The translations under genes were made by a program, and so were the position numbers. A stretch of DNA of 64,000 bases from Pseudomonas sp. (GTDB lineage Bacteria; Pseudomonadota; Gammaproteobacteria; Pseudomonadales; Pseudomonadaceae). The DNA is taken from the NCBI GenBank assembly GCA_030699825.1, contig JAUYKV010000062.1, positions 1 to 64,000 on the forward strand, in the 5' to 3' direction. Below, piece after piece: positions 9,668-18,695 of this stretch (its first letter is position 1; every line of letters begins with the position of its first letter). The notes below the pieces were generated by a model. That model had not been told where the DNA came from, made no database searches, and saw nothing but the letters and a program-made list of their open reading frames with translations.

Positions 9668-10635
9668 TATTTTCCCCTCCGCTCCAGAAGTGAAGACGAG
9701 TCAATACGAAACTTTTCGCACGCAGACAGCAAAATCTCATAACTGACACGATTAACCCCGGGAGCAAGCATTTCGCCAGTAATGCACGGAAACCCAAGTT
9801 TAACTGAAAATATCGACAATGATCGTTCAATTAAAATCTGCACACCATATTCAGGCCGAGCAACATAGCCTGCAGCAACTAGGCCTTCCTCGAAAAGCTC
9901 GCCGACATCATGATCCTCAGCCAATCTAGCTCTGACCTTCTCAACCAATATATTTAGCGAGAATGCATCGACCACACCCTCAAGACTGTCGGCCAATTCA
10001 AAAATCACGAGATAGATAGCGCGAGTTGTAGCCTGCAGTTGTGCCTCCGAAGAAATATTTATTTTATCTGCACTTGGTCGTATGGTTTTGACCTCCCAAG
10101 CAGTATCAAGGGACTGGAAATCCTGATCAGCACGTTTCGGCCCTACCCACGCTTTGACTGAGGCTGCTGCTCCCAACTGTTCACATAAACGCAGCAAAAA
10201 CAACAATTCGCCGCAAAGTCCTCGAACCTCATTCTCACTTAACAAATCAGGCAAACCATGTTCAAACAGTTTTCGCCAGTTCGATAGACGTTTGAGTACA
10301 ACGTTTAATGATCTATCAGCAGGCTTCCCTTTATTACGCGACGTCTCGATCAGGTCAACACATAGTAAGGAAAACACAGGTGCTAAATCAGTACTATCGA
10401 GAGTCAGCAAAAAGGACCACTTCCCATCATCTCGCCGGAATGACTGAATACAAATTGCGCGCATATCGCGGATGGATGGCGGCTCTTGTGGTGTCACAAG
10501 CAACAGGAGTCGCTGCTGTTTAACACTCTTGCCTATGTAGAAATCCAAGGGATGATCAGCATCATAAAGCTGGAAGACCGAGTGGATATGATCTGAATTC
10601 AGCAAGTCCCAACGCGAATCAAGCGTGTTCGCCAT
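9667..10635 (-). CDS. PD-(D/E)XK family nuclease (DUF4420 type)
   Basis: A 322-residue putative DNA endonuclease. The fold signature is visible: Glu143 in GELLFL, Asp172 in ADQDF, and E181-V-K183 in WEVKT, the usual E...D...ExK order of PD-(D/E)XK enzymes. I chose ATG 10635 (MANTLDSRW) over the upstream frame start because GGAGGA precedes it and it overlaps the end of the Z1 gene by 17 bases. Presumably the cleaving subunit of the island's system, directed or gated by the Z1 and GHKL ATPases. The DUF4420 assignment is from memory of the family's neighbourhood and motif layout. Confidence 0.85.
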   Translation of the reverse strand: MANTLDSRWDLLNSDHIHSVFQLYDADHPLDFYIGKSVKQQRLLLLVTPQEPPSIRDMRAICIQSFRRDDGKWSFLLTLDSTDLAPVFSLLCVDLIETSRNKGKPADRSLNVVLKRLSNWRKLFEHGLPDLLSENEVRGLCGELLFLLRLCEQLGAAASVKAWVGPKRADQDFQSLDTAWEVKTIRPSADKINISSEAQLQATTRAIYLVIFELADSLEGVVDAFSLNILVEKVRARLAEDHDVGELFEEGLVAAGYVARPEYGVQILIERSLSIFSVKLGFPCITGEMLAPGVNRVSYEILLSACEKFRIDSSSLLERRGK

Positions 10636-13354
10636 CACTATCGTCCTCCTCTTCAATGTCATCACTATCTACATCACTTGCCAACATATTGCGTAATTCT
10701 ACAAGGTTGATGCGGTACCTCACCCGTTGACTGGCAGAACTCAGTTCAGGAAAGATCAGCCCTACTGCGATGAGAGCCCCACAGTTATTGGGAAGTGAGT
10801 GCTCCCCCCCCTCATGGATAGGCTTAAGTAAATGTAACAATAACAGTGGAGTCGTCCGCTTTTCTCGATAGGCGTGTCCTGGGACAGTTGTCTTACCATA
10901 ATTTTTTGACTCACCCCTGAAATCTGCTTCCGCTTGTGCGACGGATGAATCTGACAATCCAATTTTTTCGTCCGAGGCAGTTCCCACACGCATCTTGTTT
11001 TCATTGACGAGAATTGATCGCGTTTCAGTATCTATCTTGATTTTTCGCGAACGCATTCTTACATGGAACCCAGAGACCAGCTCATCCTCGCCGGCGTCAC
11101 CACTTGGAAGCGCCACGTCCCATTTCAGTAGCCTAGGGTCGGTAGCTGATTCGATAAAGTCTGCAAGTCCTTCTGACTGCAGCTTTAAGTTGAGTGGATG
11201 GCTAACAAATCGCCTCAGAAATTCGACGACCAATGTCTTATCAATACCGATCCAAACTGGAAAGTTATAGCTCGAGTCCCTGTTTGACTCTAACTGCACA
11301 ATTTTTTCCGCTAGTTTCTGCGCTGCTTTGTAATTACCGAGAATCACTGTCGCATCATTCAAAAGTCGAGGTGACTCTAAGGCCTCTCTGCTTACAGATA
11401 TCATGCGCACGATCTCTTCAGAATTGCGCATCTTGTTCCTAGCAGTTATCAGGAGAGAGTCTGGATGAGCTCTCACCCGCAGACCAAAATCAATAGGCTT
11501 TAGCCGGGATAACTGCATTCGACGAATTTCTCTGCGTAGCTCGTCGGTTGCTTCTGATATGTGTGAGTACCAACTAGCAGACTCCTCTGTAAGCCATATG
11601 CGAAACAGGTCCTCATAACCAGGACGATAGCCAAACCAACGCCCCATCTGTAATAGCGCATCGTACATCTGCGTCCCGCGATGAAAATAGCTCACACAGA
11701 GCCCTTCCAAAGTCAGACCCCGAGCGAGGCTATTTCCTCCAACGGCAATCACTCTAAGACCGTTCTCTTTATAAGCAGCATAGTTCAGGCTCGCGGCACC
11801 ACTCTTCTGGTTTACGGCTCGAATCTCTACGGGCAGTGTCGCTGCGGTGAGGGCTGCCTGCACATCACCCCACGTCGAGCCGGAACCAGCATATTCACGC
11901 AAATAAACATCGTGCAGCCTAGCCAGCGTGGGATTCTTTAATGCCTGTATTTCTGGCAGAGAAGCGTAATTACGAATATCTTGCTGCATCTTGCGCAGGA
12001 GCCCATCAAGAATATCCCGCACCTGATTCTGGATCAAAGTGAAGTGACTGACGTTGATCAGCATCGAACGATGTTTCGGCATACTACCGCGAAGATCCAT
12101 GATGGCATTGACAACCAGAAAGCATCCTACCGCATCAACCATAGAGGCCGGTACATCATCAACAACGCTGTCAGCCTTTTGCCCTCGAGGAAAGTCGAGC
12201 TCCGCATCATCTATATAATTCAAACAATTGAGCGGTGAATCATCGCCAAAGATCAGTTGCGCACCAACATAGTTACTAGGGGCATCAAGTGCATAGATGA
12301 AATCACGCGGAAATAGATCATCACCCACCATATCATCGGTCGTATCTGGATTGATGAACACATTGGCGAATGGCGTTGCTGTAAATCCAACGTAGCTTGA
12401 ACGAGGGAATACCTTTAGGAGAGTACGAATGCCTGCGTTAATTGCGGTCGCCTTCGCTGGATTGGTATTGACTGACGCATTATCCGCCTCGTCATCGATC
12501 AACAATAGGGGTAAGTTTATCTGTCCGCCATGACTTGCATTGAAAGTAATTAGCCAATCAGTCAGATTCTCGATAATACGCTTATTCTTCTTCACGACCA
12601 GCAATACTGGCTCATTGTAATCTTTTAGTTTGAACCCTAGCTGATTTACAGTTACCGCTTTGAAATCGCCCATGGTCGAAGTAAATACACCTGCAGAACG
12701 AGCAGCATTTACTAAACCGACACCGATCTCGCGACGCTGCCTTGTACGGTTAACCACGCCGGAACTGTCCAACCCCACAAAGCCTGCATCAAGGCGCTCT
12801 TGAGTCTGACGACGCAGACTCTCAAGTGTCCCTGTTAGTAATATGACGAGTTTGTACCCTGCATCAGCCGCCTTGCATATCAGCCCCGTGTAATTTGATG
12901 TCTTACCCGACTGCACATCGCCCATGACGAGCCCACGCCTAGGCCAACCGGCTTCGCCTGCCGGATCTCCCATTACATCCAGAATTTCGTCTGTTACTTT
13001 ATCAAGTGCCATTACTACCTTTGGCGCCCAGCCCTGCTTGCGCAAATCGGTTTGGTAGCGAGTCCAGTAGAAGGGATTAATTGCCGCTTTTCTTGCCTGA
13101 AGCCATGGTGCATGATGTTCGACCACACAGCTACCAATCCCCATATCGATAGTCAAAGCCTCATGGAGCCGCCTTATGACCTCGGAAAATTCTTCATCGG
13201 TAACAGCGTAGAGCGAAATTTTTCTCAGTTGTCCAGCATGCTCAAGAATATCTTCCTCCGAGGGAATACCGCCATCCACTGTAAGCGCGGTGATGACACC
13301 AACCTCCAATCGACGTGCGTTATCCGAAAGGTTTCGACGGTTGTCCTTAGTCAT
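10619..13354 (-). CDS. Z1-domain superfamily II-type ATPase
   Basis: A 911-residue helicase-like protein. Walker A is GDVQSGKT (145-152), Walker B/DEAD-like is DDEAD (287-291), then GFTATPFANVF (motif III), NSLARGLTLEGLCVSYFHR (motif V, the core of the Z1 domain) and QMGRWFGYRPGYEDL (motif VI). An acidic tail DDIEEEDDSDGEHA ends the protein. Z1 proteins occur with GHKL ATPases and PD-(D/E)XK nucleases in restriction-like operons and are thought to remodel or translocate DNA. The start overlaps the end of the GHKL gene by 8 bases, so translation is coupled. Confidence 0.92.
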   Translation of the reverse strand: MTKDNRRNLSDNARRLEVGVITALTVDGGIPSEEDILEHAGQLRKISLYAVTDEEFSEVIRRLHEALTIDMGIGSCVVEHHAPWLQARKAAINPFYWTRYQTDLRKQGWAPKVVMALDKVTDEILDVMGDPAGEAGWPRRGLVMGDVQSGKTSNYTGLICKAADAGYKLVILLTGTLESLRRQTQERLDAGFVGLDSSGVVNRTRQRREIGVGLVNAARSAGVFTSTMGDFKAVTVNQLGFKLKDYNEPVLLVVKKNKRIIENLTDWLITFNASHGGQINLPLLLIDDEADNASVNTNPAKATAINAGIRTLLKVFPRSSYVGFTATPFANVFINPDTTDDMVGDDLFPRDFIYALDAPSNYVGAQLIFGDDSPLNCLNYIDDAELDFPRGQKADSVVDDVPASMVDAVGCFLVVNAIMDLRGSMPKHRSMLINVSHFTLIQNQVRDILDGLLRKMQQDIRNYASLPEIQALKNPTLARLHDVYLREYAGSGSTWGDVQAALTAATLPVEIRAVNQKSGAASLNYAAYKENGLRVIAVGGNSLARGLTLEGLCVSYFHRGTQMYDALLQMGRWFGYRPGYEDLFRIWLTEESASWYSHISEATDELRREIRRMQLSRLKPIDFGLRVRAHPDSLLITARNKMRNSEEIVRMISVSREALESPRLLNDATVILGNYKAAQKLAEKIVQLESNRDSSYNFPVWIGIDKTLVVEFLRRFVSHPLNLKLQSEGLADFIESATDPRLLKWDVALPSGDAGEDELVSGFHVRMRSRKIKIDTETRSILVNENKMRVGTASDEKIGLSDSSVAQAEADFRGESKNYGKTTVPGHAYREKRTTPLLLLHLLKPIHEGGEHSLPNNCGALIAVGLIFPELSSASQRVRYRINLVELRNMLASDVDSDDIEEEDDSDGEHA

Positions 13355-14837
13355 TGTGTTCCATTTCCTTAACTATCGATTTTGTTACCACAGGATGCAG
13401 ATTGAATGGTTCAATCAGATGCAGTGTGGAAAGCAGTGTTTTCCTCAATGACGAGGACGCATCCAATCCATCAAGCAGACCCGTCGCCATTTCTCTCAGA
13501 CGTGCTGATACTTCTTCGCCATTGAAGGCGGAACGTACGTCACTGGCCATCCTTGAATACAGCGCATCTCCCGGAAACGAGCTTTCAATTACTGCGAGCA
13601 CGGAATCGAAGGCAGTAGCATCCGGTTTGGCGAGACGTTTTGAAAATGCCTTTACCGACGGGTGATCTCGATTGATATCGAAGCGAACACCCCCTCGATC
13701 CAGTATTTCGCACCACCCAGGTATGAGCTCGCCACGGTCTGCGGAGCGTCCCCTAAACTTTATTGTGCGGCCGCTAACTTCCCTGATTCGCTCAACCGTG
13801 CGTCGGAGATTAAACCGTACTACTTCCGGCGGATGCGCTGCTGACTTCTTGATATCAAGCGTCCACAGATGATCCAGTGAATTCGGAATATCTACGCGCA
13901 CCCTGGCAAGCTTGCTGAGCTCGTCTTTTCTGCCAAGACGAAACCATGTTCCCCAGATGATCAGTCGGCGGCTTCTATAAATATAGAATCCTTGCTGACT
14001 CCGAAGTCCATCGGTACCACCGGCAAGTTTCATTTCAGACGGTAATAATTTATTGGCATGGGGAAGAATAAATGGTTTAACAACAACCTTTCGGCCCTCC
14101 ACGTTGAAACTGTCCTCATCAAGGTGCTGAGTAGCCTTGTGGTGAGAAAGAAATGGGTCAATGGATGGTAGTGGACACTCATTGATTTTTATATTTACGC
14201 GAGAACACCCTGGATCAGGACTGATGAATCGGTGAAAGACCAGTGAAAGATGGTCACGAGCATGATCCATTTGTTGGCCAAGTGCCGTATCTATCGAGCT
14301 CTCGCCAGCAGTCAACCGGTCAAGGTTTTGCCAGAGCACTATCGTACCCTTACCATGGGATTTCAGTCCGTCGAGATGCGGAATTCGAGAAATATCTTCT
14401 TCATCAAGCTCAAGCATTACCCAAGAGCCTCGCGACACCACAATATCGAGGTCCCAGCAGTAAGCACTAAGCGTACCGTCCCTAAGTGACACAACTGTCA
14501 TACGCCGACACTGCGACAATGAAGAAGTTTTCAGGCCCAGGCCATATCGCCCCATGTCATCGATATGCCTTTCTTGAAGAGGATTGGTACTACCATGCCG
14601 CATGGCACTTTGAAGAATTTCTCTTGTCATCCCATCGCCGTCATCAATAACAGCAATATAAGGGTCATCGAAAGGTCGAAACTCAATACTTATGTGTTTA
14701 GCCTTGGCTGAAATACTATTATCAATAAGATCCGCCAAGGCAGAATCTATCGAGTAGCCAATTGACCGCATTGATTCCAACAAAGACGCCGCGTGGGGCG
14801 GATGCTCTATCTCCCTCATCAGACATATACCGTACAT
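13347..14837 (-). CDS. GHKL ATPase related to MORC/MutL
   Basis: First gene of the four-gene operon, 496 residues. The Bergerat fold is clear: N box ALADLIDNSIS (Asn40), G1 DDGDGM (65-70) and G2 GRYGLGLKTSS (from Gly96), followed by an S5-like region. Comparative genomics (Iyer, Abhiman and Aravind 2008, on MutL homologues in restriction-modification systems and MORC origins) places such ATPases with Z1 proteins and endonucleases, suggesting an ATP-dependent clamp on DNA. Alternative start Met7 (14819) is possible; neither has a strong ribosome-binding site. The base composition is intermediate between island and host. Confidence 0.88.
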   Translation of the reverse strand: MYGICLMREIEHPPHAASLLESMRSIGYSIDSALADLIDNSISAKAKHISIEFRPFDDPYIAVIDDGDGMTREILQSAMRHGSTNPLQERHIDDMGRYGLGLKTSSLSQCRRMTVVSLRDGTLSAYCWDLDIVVSRGSWVMLELDEEDISRIPHLDGLKSHGKGTIVLWQNLDRLTAGESSIDTALGQQMDHARDHLSLVFHRFISPDPGCSRVNIKINECPLPSIDPFLSHHKATQHLDEDSFNVEGRKVVVKPFILPHANKLLPSEMKLAGGTDGLRSQQGFYIYRSRRLIIWGTWFRLGRKDELSKLARVRVDIPNSLDHLWTLDIKKSAAHPPEVVRFNLRRTVERIREVSGRTIKFRGRSADRGELIPGWCEILDRGGVRFDINRDHPSVKAFSKRLAKPDATAFDSVLAVIESSFPGDALYSRMASDVRSAFNGEEVSARLREMATGLLDGLDASSSLRKTLLSTLHLIEPFNLHPVVTKSIVKEMEHND

Positions 14838-15073
14838 TGCAACAAAGCATTTACAAGCATGACTGGCAACCGCCCCGGCCCTCTATTGGAAGAAATATGT
14901 CGTGGTTTTTCGCCCAGGAAGCTCACCACACAATATGTGCAAACCCGACGCTGCATATAATTTCCTCAAGAGGACATCCTAGCCTAATATATTACGACGC
15001 TAGCCACAGTATCCATATTGATAGCATGGGTAAAGACGATTGGCAGTGCATCCGCATATTTTTAATCCATCTG

Positions 15074-15409
15074 TCAATTTTCAGATAGCACATCCTCATC
15101 ACCGGCTTCAGTCAATACTACCTTCTGCCGATACAGCGCATCGCTCAACACCGCCTGCAACAGCTCGACCTTCCTCTGCAACTGCGCCACCTGCGCCCGC
15201 TCGGCGCGGACGGCCGAGCGCAGCTCTCGCTCATCGCGCTCGAGCCGCTGCAGGCAGTCGCGTTGCCTGGCGTTGTGCCGACACTGCGCGACCAGCAGCG
15301 CTTGCAGGTGCTGGCCGTGCACCAGCAGCAGCGCGGCGAGCAGGCCCAGTACCAGCAGGCCGCAGGCGGCGATCCCCATAAGTGCCCAACTCGCTGTCAT
15401 GCCGTCCAT
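15074..15409 (-). CDS. Small membrane-anchored coiled-coil protein, unknown function
   Basis: 111 residues: an N-terminal transmembrane helix (WALMGIAACGLLVLGLLAAL, about residues 8-30) followed by a continuous charged coiled coil (ERDERELRSAVRAERAQVAQLQRKVELLQAVL). GGAGAG precedes the ATG. It has host-like GC content and lies divergent from the WYL regulator, marking the right border of the island, whose AT-rich sequence ends close to its stop codon. No family recognised. Confidence 0.65.
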   Translation of the reverse strand: MDGMTASWALMGIAACGLLVLGLLAALLLVHGQHLQALLVAQCRHNARQRDCLQRLERDERELRSAVRAERAQVAQLQRKVELLQAVLSDALYRQKVVLTEAGDEDVLSEN

Positions 15410-15487
15410 GTCCGTCTCTCCCGCCGCCGGGTTGCCGCTTGAACCCTGGACTCATGCTATGTAGTCTTTCTTTACGCATCTAGAGTG

Positions 15488-15505
15488 TTTACTCGTACAG
15501 GTAAA
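15488..15505 (+). promoter_or_regulatory. Candidate operator of the WYL regulator
   Basis: TTTAC-TCGTACAG-GTAAA is an inverted repeat 24 bases before the WYL start codon, just upstream of its CAGGAG ribosome-binding site. WYL regulators of the BrxR/CapW kind bind inverted repeats in their own promoter, so autoregulation is plausible. Confidence 0.4.
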
Positions 15506-15528
15506 GTTTTCGCACAGGAGCAGCAGGC

Positions 15529-16401
15529 ATGAAGCGCAAGCAATCGGTGGCAGGCGTTCGCTGGGATCTGGCCCTGCGCTATCGCCTGATCGAAACCGTG
15601 GCCTGGTGGGAAGGCCGCCTGACCACCGGGCACCTGATACAGAGTTTCGGCATCAGCCGCCAGCAGGCCTCGAAGGATATCAACAGTTACCTGGGCGAGT
15701 ACGCCCCCGGCAACCTCGACTACGACAAGCGCCTCAAGGGCTATGTGCCGAGCAAGCAGTTCGAGCCGCTGTTCATCGATGACAGCGCCAGCGCCTACCT
15801 GCACCTGCTCAACCAGAACCACGAACGGGCAACCCATGTCGAGGGCCTGGCCCTGGCCTATGCGCACACCGAGATCCTCCGGGTGCCGGACCGTTCGATC
15901 CGCCCGCAGATTCTCCGCCCGCTGCTGCGCGCCTGCCGCGAAGGGCTGCGCCTGGAGTGCGAGTACGTGTCGCTGGCCAACCCGCTCGCCGAAACCCGCC
16001 TGATCGCCCCGCACACGCTGATCTACACCGGCATGCGCTGGCATGTGCGCGCCTACTGCGAGAAGAACCGCGACTACCGCGATTTCGTCCTCAGCCGCTT
16101 TCGCGGCGAGCCGGAGGTGCTGGACGAATCCGAGCACGGCCGCGAGGGCGATGCAGGCTGGTCGACCGAGGTGGTCGTGGTGATCGAACCCGACCCGCGC
16201 CTGAAGCCGGCGCAGGCGGCGATCATCGAGATCGACTACGGCATGCAGGACGGGCAACTGCTGGTGCACAGCCGCGGCGCGCTGGTGCAGTACGTGTTGC
16301 AGCGTTACCAGATCGACCCGCACAAGGTGCAATCCAAAGCCAGCGCCCAGCAGATCGTGGTGGCCAACCTGGAGGAGCTGGGGCGCTGGCTGTATAGCTG
16401 A
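15529..16401 (+). CDS. WYL-domain transcriptional regulator (BrxR/CapW-like layout)
   Basis: 290 residues: N-terminal winged helix-turn-helix (about 15-75, LTTGHLIQSFGISRQQASKDINSYL is its recognition region), a WYL domain in the middle (MRWHVRAYCEKNRDYRDFVLSRFRG, the segment that senses ligands or nucleic acid) and a C-terminal WCX-like extension. Single-chain regulators of this layout often repress neighbouring defence genes. Here it lies between the restriction-like island and a Fic/VapBC cassette. It probably controls itself through the operator candidate just upstream. A decayed second copy of its last third lies at 19355-19566. Confidence 0.88.
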   Translation: MKRKQSVAGVRWDLALRYRLIETVAWWEGRLTTGHLIQSFGISRQQASKDINSYLGEYAPGNLDYDKRLKGYVPSKQFEPLFIDDSASAYLHLLNQNHERATHVEGLALAYAHTEILRVPDRSIRPQILRPLLRACREGLRLECEYVSLANPLAETRLIAPHTLIYTGMRWHVRAYCEKNRDYRDFVLSRFRGEPEVLDESEHGREGDAGWSTEVVVVIEPDPRLKPAQAAIIEIDYGMQDGQLLVHSRGALVQYVLQRYQIDPHKVQSKASAQQIVVANLEELGRWLYS

Positions 16402-16922
16402 GGCGCTTTAGAAAAGGCTATGTACCTGCCGTGTGTTGCATCTAGCGATGCCCTGTAGGAGCCAGCTTGCTGTGGTCCGGCAATCCGGCGATGCTGCTGC
16501 ACGGCTTGCGGGCCCGGATCGCCGGACCGCCGGATCGCCAGCAAGCCGGATCCTACAGATCGTGTGTGCCTTTGTACTGGTCATCTCTCCTGAGGTGCTG
16601 TCGGCGCAAGTCGTACAACACGTAACCGGGACATGGCTCTAAAAAGGTTCTGTACTCGTTATGTGTTGCTTGACGTGCTGGCGCTTTTTGAGCGGCTTTA
16701 GCCGCGAAAGGTGTATGGCCTGCCCGCGCGTCTCGCGGCTGAAGCCCCTCCCACCAACGGTCCGCAGCCGTACACCGGTGGGTGATCGGCCCCGGTCGGC
16801 GTGGAAGGGGCTTCAGCCGCGACAATCGTTGAAACGCCGATAAATTTCGCGGCTAAAACGCGCAGAGCCGCCCTCCCACTTGCTGGCGAGCTGCTCCTGC
16901 TTTATCAGATGCTCAGCAACCG
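16402..16922. other. Intergenic region between WYL and fic genes: MITE-like and REP repeats
   Basis: No gene seen. It holds one copy of the MITE-like element (16414-16640) with a long REP hairpin inside it, the first end of another copy (AAGGTTCTGTACTCGTTATG, from 16644), and two REP arms of the GGCTTTAGCCGCGAAA / TTCAGCCGCGA type between 16690 and 16885. Confidence 0.6.
16414..16640. repeat. MITE-like element, copy 1
   Basis: The left end AAGGCTATGTACCTGCCGTG and the right end (reverse complement AGAGCCATGTCCCGGTTACG) form imperfect terminal inverted repeats. The interior holds TAGGAGCCAGCTTGCTG and its partner CAGCAAGCCGGATCCTACA. It has no coding capacity. The same ends occur at 41019-41184 and 55751-55921. 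Confidence 0.5.
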
Positions 16923-17888
16923 TCACTGTATAACCTCCCAATGGCCACCCTTTGCCGGGCCGATGCGCCGCAAGCGGCCTTGCTTGCGCAGCTTGGCAAT
17001 CTGTTTTTCCACCGCCCGCGGACTGGTACCCAGGCGCTCGCCCAGCAACCGGGCCGGCAAGCGCGGTTCGGCGCGCAGCAGTGCGAGGATTTTCTCCGAA
17101 CTTTCCTCCGAACCTTTCTCCGAACCTGTCACCTGGGTCTCTGCCATGGCATCGAGCAAGACCTGCAGCATAAATTCGATAAAGGGCGTGGCCTCGGCCA
17201 ACCTGTCCGACTCACTCAGCGCCTGGTAATAGGCCGTTTGCCGGGCATGCACCAGGCTTTCCACGGGCAGGTAGGCCAACAGCGGCTGCCATTGACTGAG
17301 AATCAGCGTTTGCCACAGCCGCCCCATCCGGCCGTTACCGTCGTCGAAGGGGTGGATAAATTCGAACTCGTAATGGAACACGCAACTGGCAATCAACGGA
17401 TGAGCATCGGTGGAGTCCAGCCAGTCCAGCAAATCCGCCATCAATGGAGACACCCGATCGGCTGGCGGTGCCATGTGTACCAGAGCCTCTCCCCGATAGA
17501 TGCCCACCCCGCCCTGGCGGTAGCAACCAGGGTTGTTCACCAATGCCGTCATCAGGGTTTTATGCGCTGCGAGCAAATCGACCACCCGGCCGGGGTGCCA
17601 CTGTTCCAATTGCTCGTAGGCAGCAAAAGCATTGTGCACTTCCTGGATTTCCCGCGGTAAACCCAGCACACGCTTGCCAGCGAGCACAGCGGTCACCTGC
17701 TCCAGCGACAATGTGTTGTGCTCGATGGCCAGGGAGGCATGAATGGTACGGATACGGTTATCGCGGCGCAGATGGGGCGACAGCGAAGCCGCGCCCACCA
17801 CTGACCAGCGCCCCAACAGCTCGCAGATGGAGGCCACCAGTTGGAGGATGCGGGGGGTGAGTTGGTAGGGTGGCTGATAGCTAGACAT
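16923..17888 (-). CDS. Fic-domain protein (AMP-transferase type) with C-terminal helix-turn-helix
   Basis: 321 residues. The Fic core motif HPFDDGNGRMGR (179-190) is complete, with catalytic His179. An N-terminal inhibitory-helix motif SLAIEHN (52-58) resembles (S/T)xxxE(G/N), with His in place of the usual Gly; this would make it a class II, self-inhibited enzyme. The C-terminal 55 residues form a winged helix (KILALLRAEPRLPARLLGERL...). Such proteins transfer AMP to target proteins, or act as toxin-antitoxin-like regulators. AGGACT precedes the ATG. Three near-repeats of TTCGGAGAA-type codons give GSEKGSEESSEK, a linker between domains. Confidence 0.92.
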   Translation of the reverse strand: MSSYQPPYQLTPRILQLVASICELLGRWSVVGAASLSPHLRRDNRIRTIHASLAIEHNTLSLEQVTAVLAGKRVLGLPREIQEVHNAFAAYEQLEQWHPGRVVDLLAAHKTLMTALVNNPGCYRQGGVGIYRGEALVHMAPPADRVSPLMADLLDWLDSTDAHPLIASCVFHYEFEFIHPFDDGNGRMGRLWQTLILSQWQPLLAYLPVESLVHARQTAYYQALSESDRLAEATPFIEFMLQVLLDAMAETQVTGSEKGSEESSEKILALLRAEPRLPARLLGERLGTSPRAVEKQIAKLRKQGRLRRIGPAKGGHWEVIQ

Positions 17889-18029
17889 TACGAGTCCTGA
17901 GTTAAAACGACTGCCCTGTCACTCACATGGGAAGAAAAGTGAGGGATGGGGGCCAGACCACGATTTCCTCACTGCAAATTACTGACTGGACGTTCTCTTG
18001 GCCAGCCCATCGCTCTACTTCGCCAACGG

Positions 18030-18265
18030 CTCTTATCAAACTAAAACAACTCGTTGTTTGATATATAGAAATTAAATCAGCACGAAGTCTTGTAGGCGCT
18101 GGTAACCGTAGGATGGTGCGGGCCGCGTAGGATGAGCGCAGCGATACCCATCGAGCGTTTTATACCTGTATCCGATTGTAGTGGCTGAAATCCATGATGG
18201 GTTACGGCGCCTTTGTTCTGCTGATAGCAGGTTAATTTGCAGGCGCCTAACCCATCCTACGGTCT
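18030..18265 (-). repeat. Long dispersed repeat, GATACCCATC family, copy 1
   Basis: About 200 bases read on the minus strand match 28530-28745 with few differences, including TTATACCTGTATCCG, GGCTGAAATCCATGATGGG, ACAAGACTTCG and an AT-rich end with TATATAT. Smaller relatives lie at 26678-26721 and 52877-53006. Confidence 0.75.
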
Positions 18266-18384
18266 TGATCCAGCACCCAGTTTTTGCGCGACAGCGCGGC
18301 GTCTGGACGACGGGGGATCTCCTACACAAGCCTGGCGGTTAACCGACTTCACCGGGCTGGTGTCCAATACGAGGCGCATGGTCT

Positions 18385-18644
18385 GAGAGCTTGTGAAAAA
18401 CTCTCGCCTACTGCGAATGCTTCAAACATCGGTAGTCCGCCAGGGCGTAGGGCGGCCGGGGCGCCGTCCGTTCGGAGCGCAGCGACAACCCGCCAGCTTT
18501 ATGCCGCGCCGCTGAACCATGGTGCACTGCCTGCGGCGAGTGACACCCTACGGATCGCCAAAAACACCGGTTGCGGCGTAGCGCGCCTTGCCGCGAACGC
18601 CAGGAGACCGTCTCGCTACGGCGCTCGATATTTTCACAACCTCT
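18385..18644. repeat. GAGGTTGTGAAAA palindromic element with a nested repeat
   Basis: The left end AGAGCTTGTGAAAAACTC and the right end AGAGGTTGTGAAAATATC (reverse complement) are inverted copies. Between them sits a full copy of the GTAGGGCGG..CACCCTACGG repeat (18447-18553), so one repeat has inserted into the other. Confidence 0.6.
18447..18553 (+). repeat. Dispersed about-100-bp repeat (GTAGGGCGG..TGCACTGCCTGCGGCG..CACCCTACGG), copy 1
   Basis: Imperfectly palindromic ends GTAGGGCGG and CACCCTACGG enclose the invariant GGAGCGCAGCGACAACCCGC and GGTGCACTGCCTGCGGCGAG. At least ten copies lie in gene-free gaps of this window in both orientations. Confidence 0.8.
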
Positions 18645-18695
18645 GGGGCAGAGGGTATTTCTCACTTGCCAAGATGTAGCGCCTGATGCAGATTG

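Noticed and set aside
15472..16332. A 286-codon minus-strand frame opposite the WYL gene
   Set aside because: Antisense shadow; no start site or domain, while the plus-strand frame has helix-turn-helix and WYL motifs.
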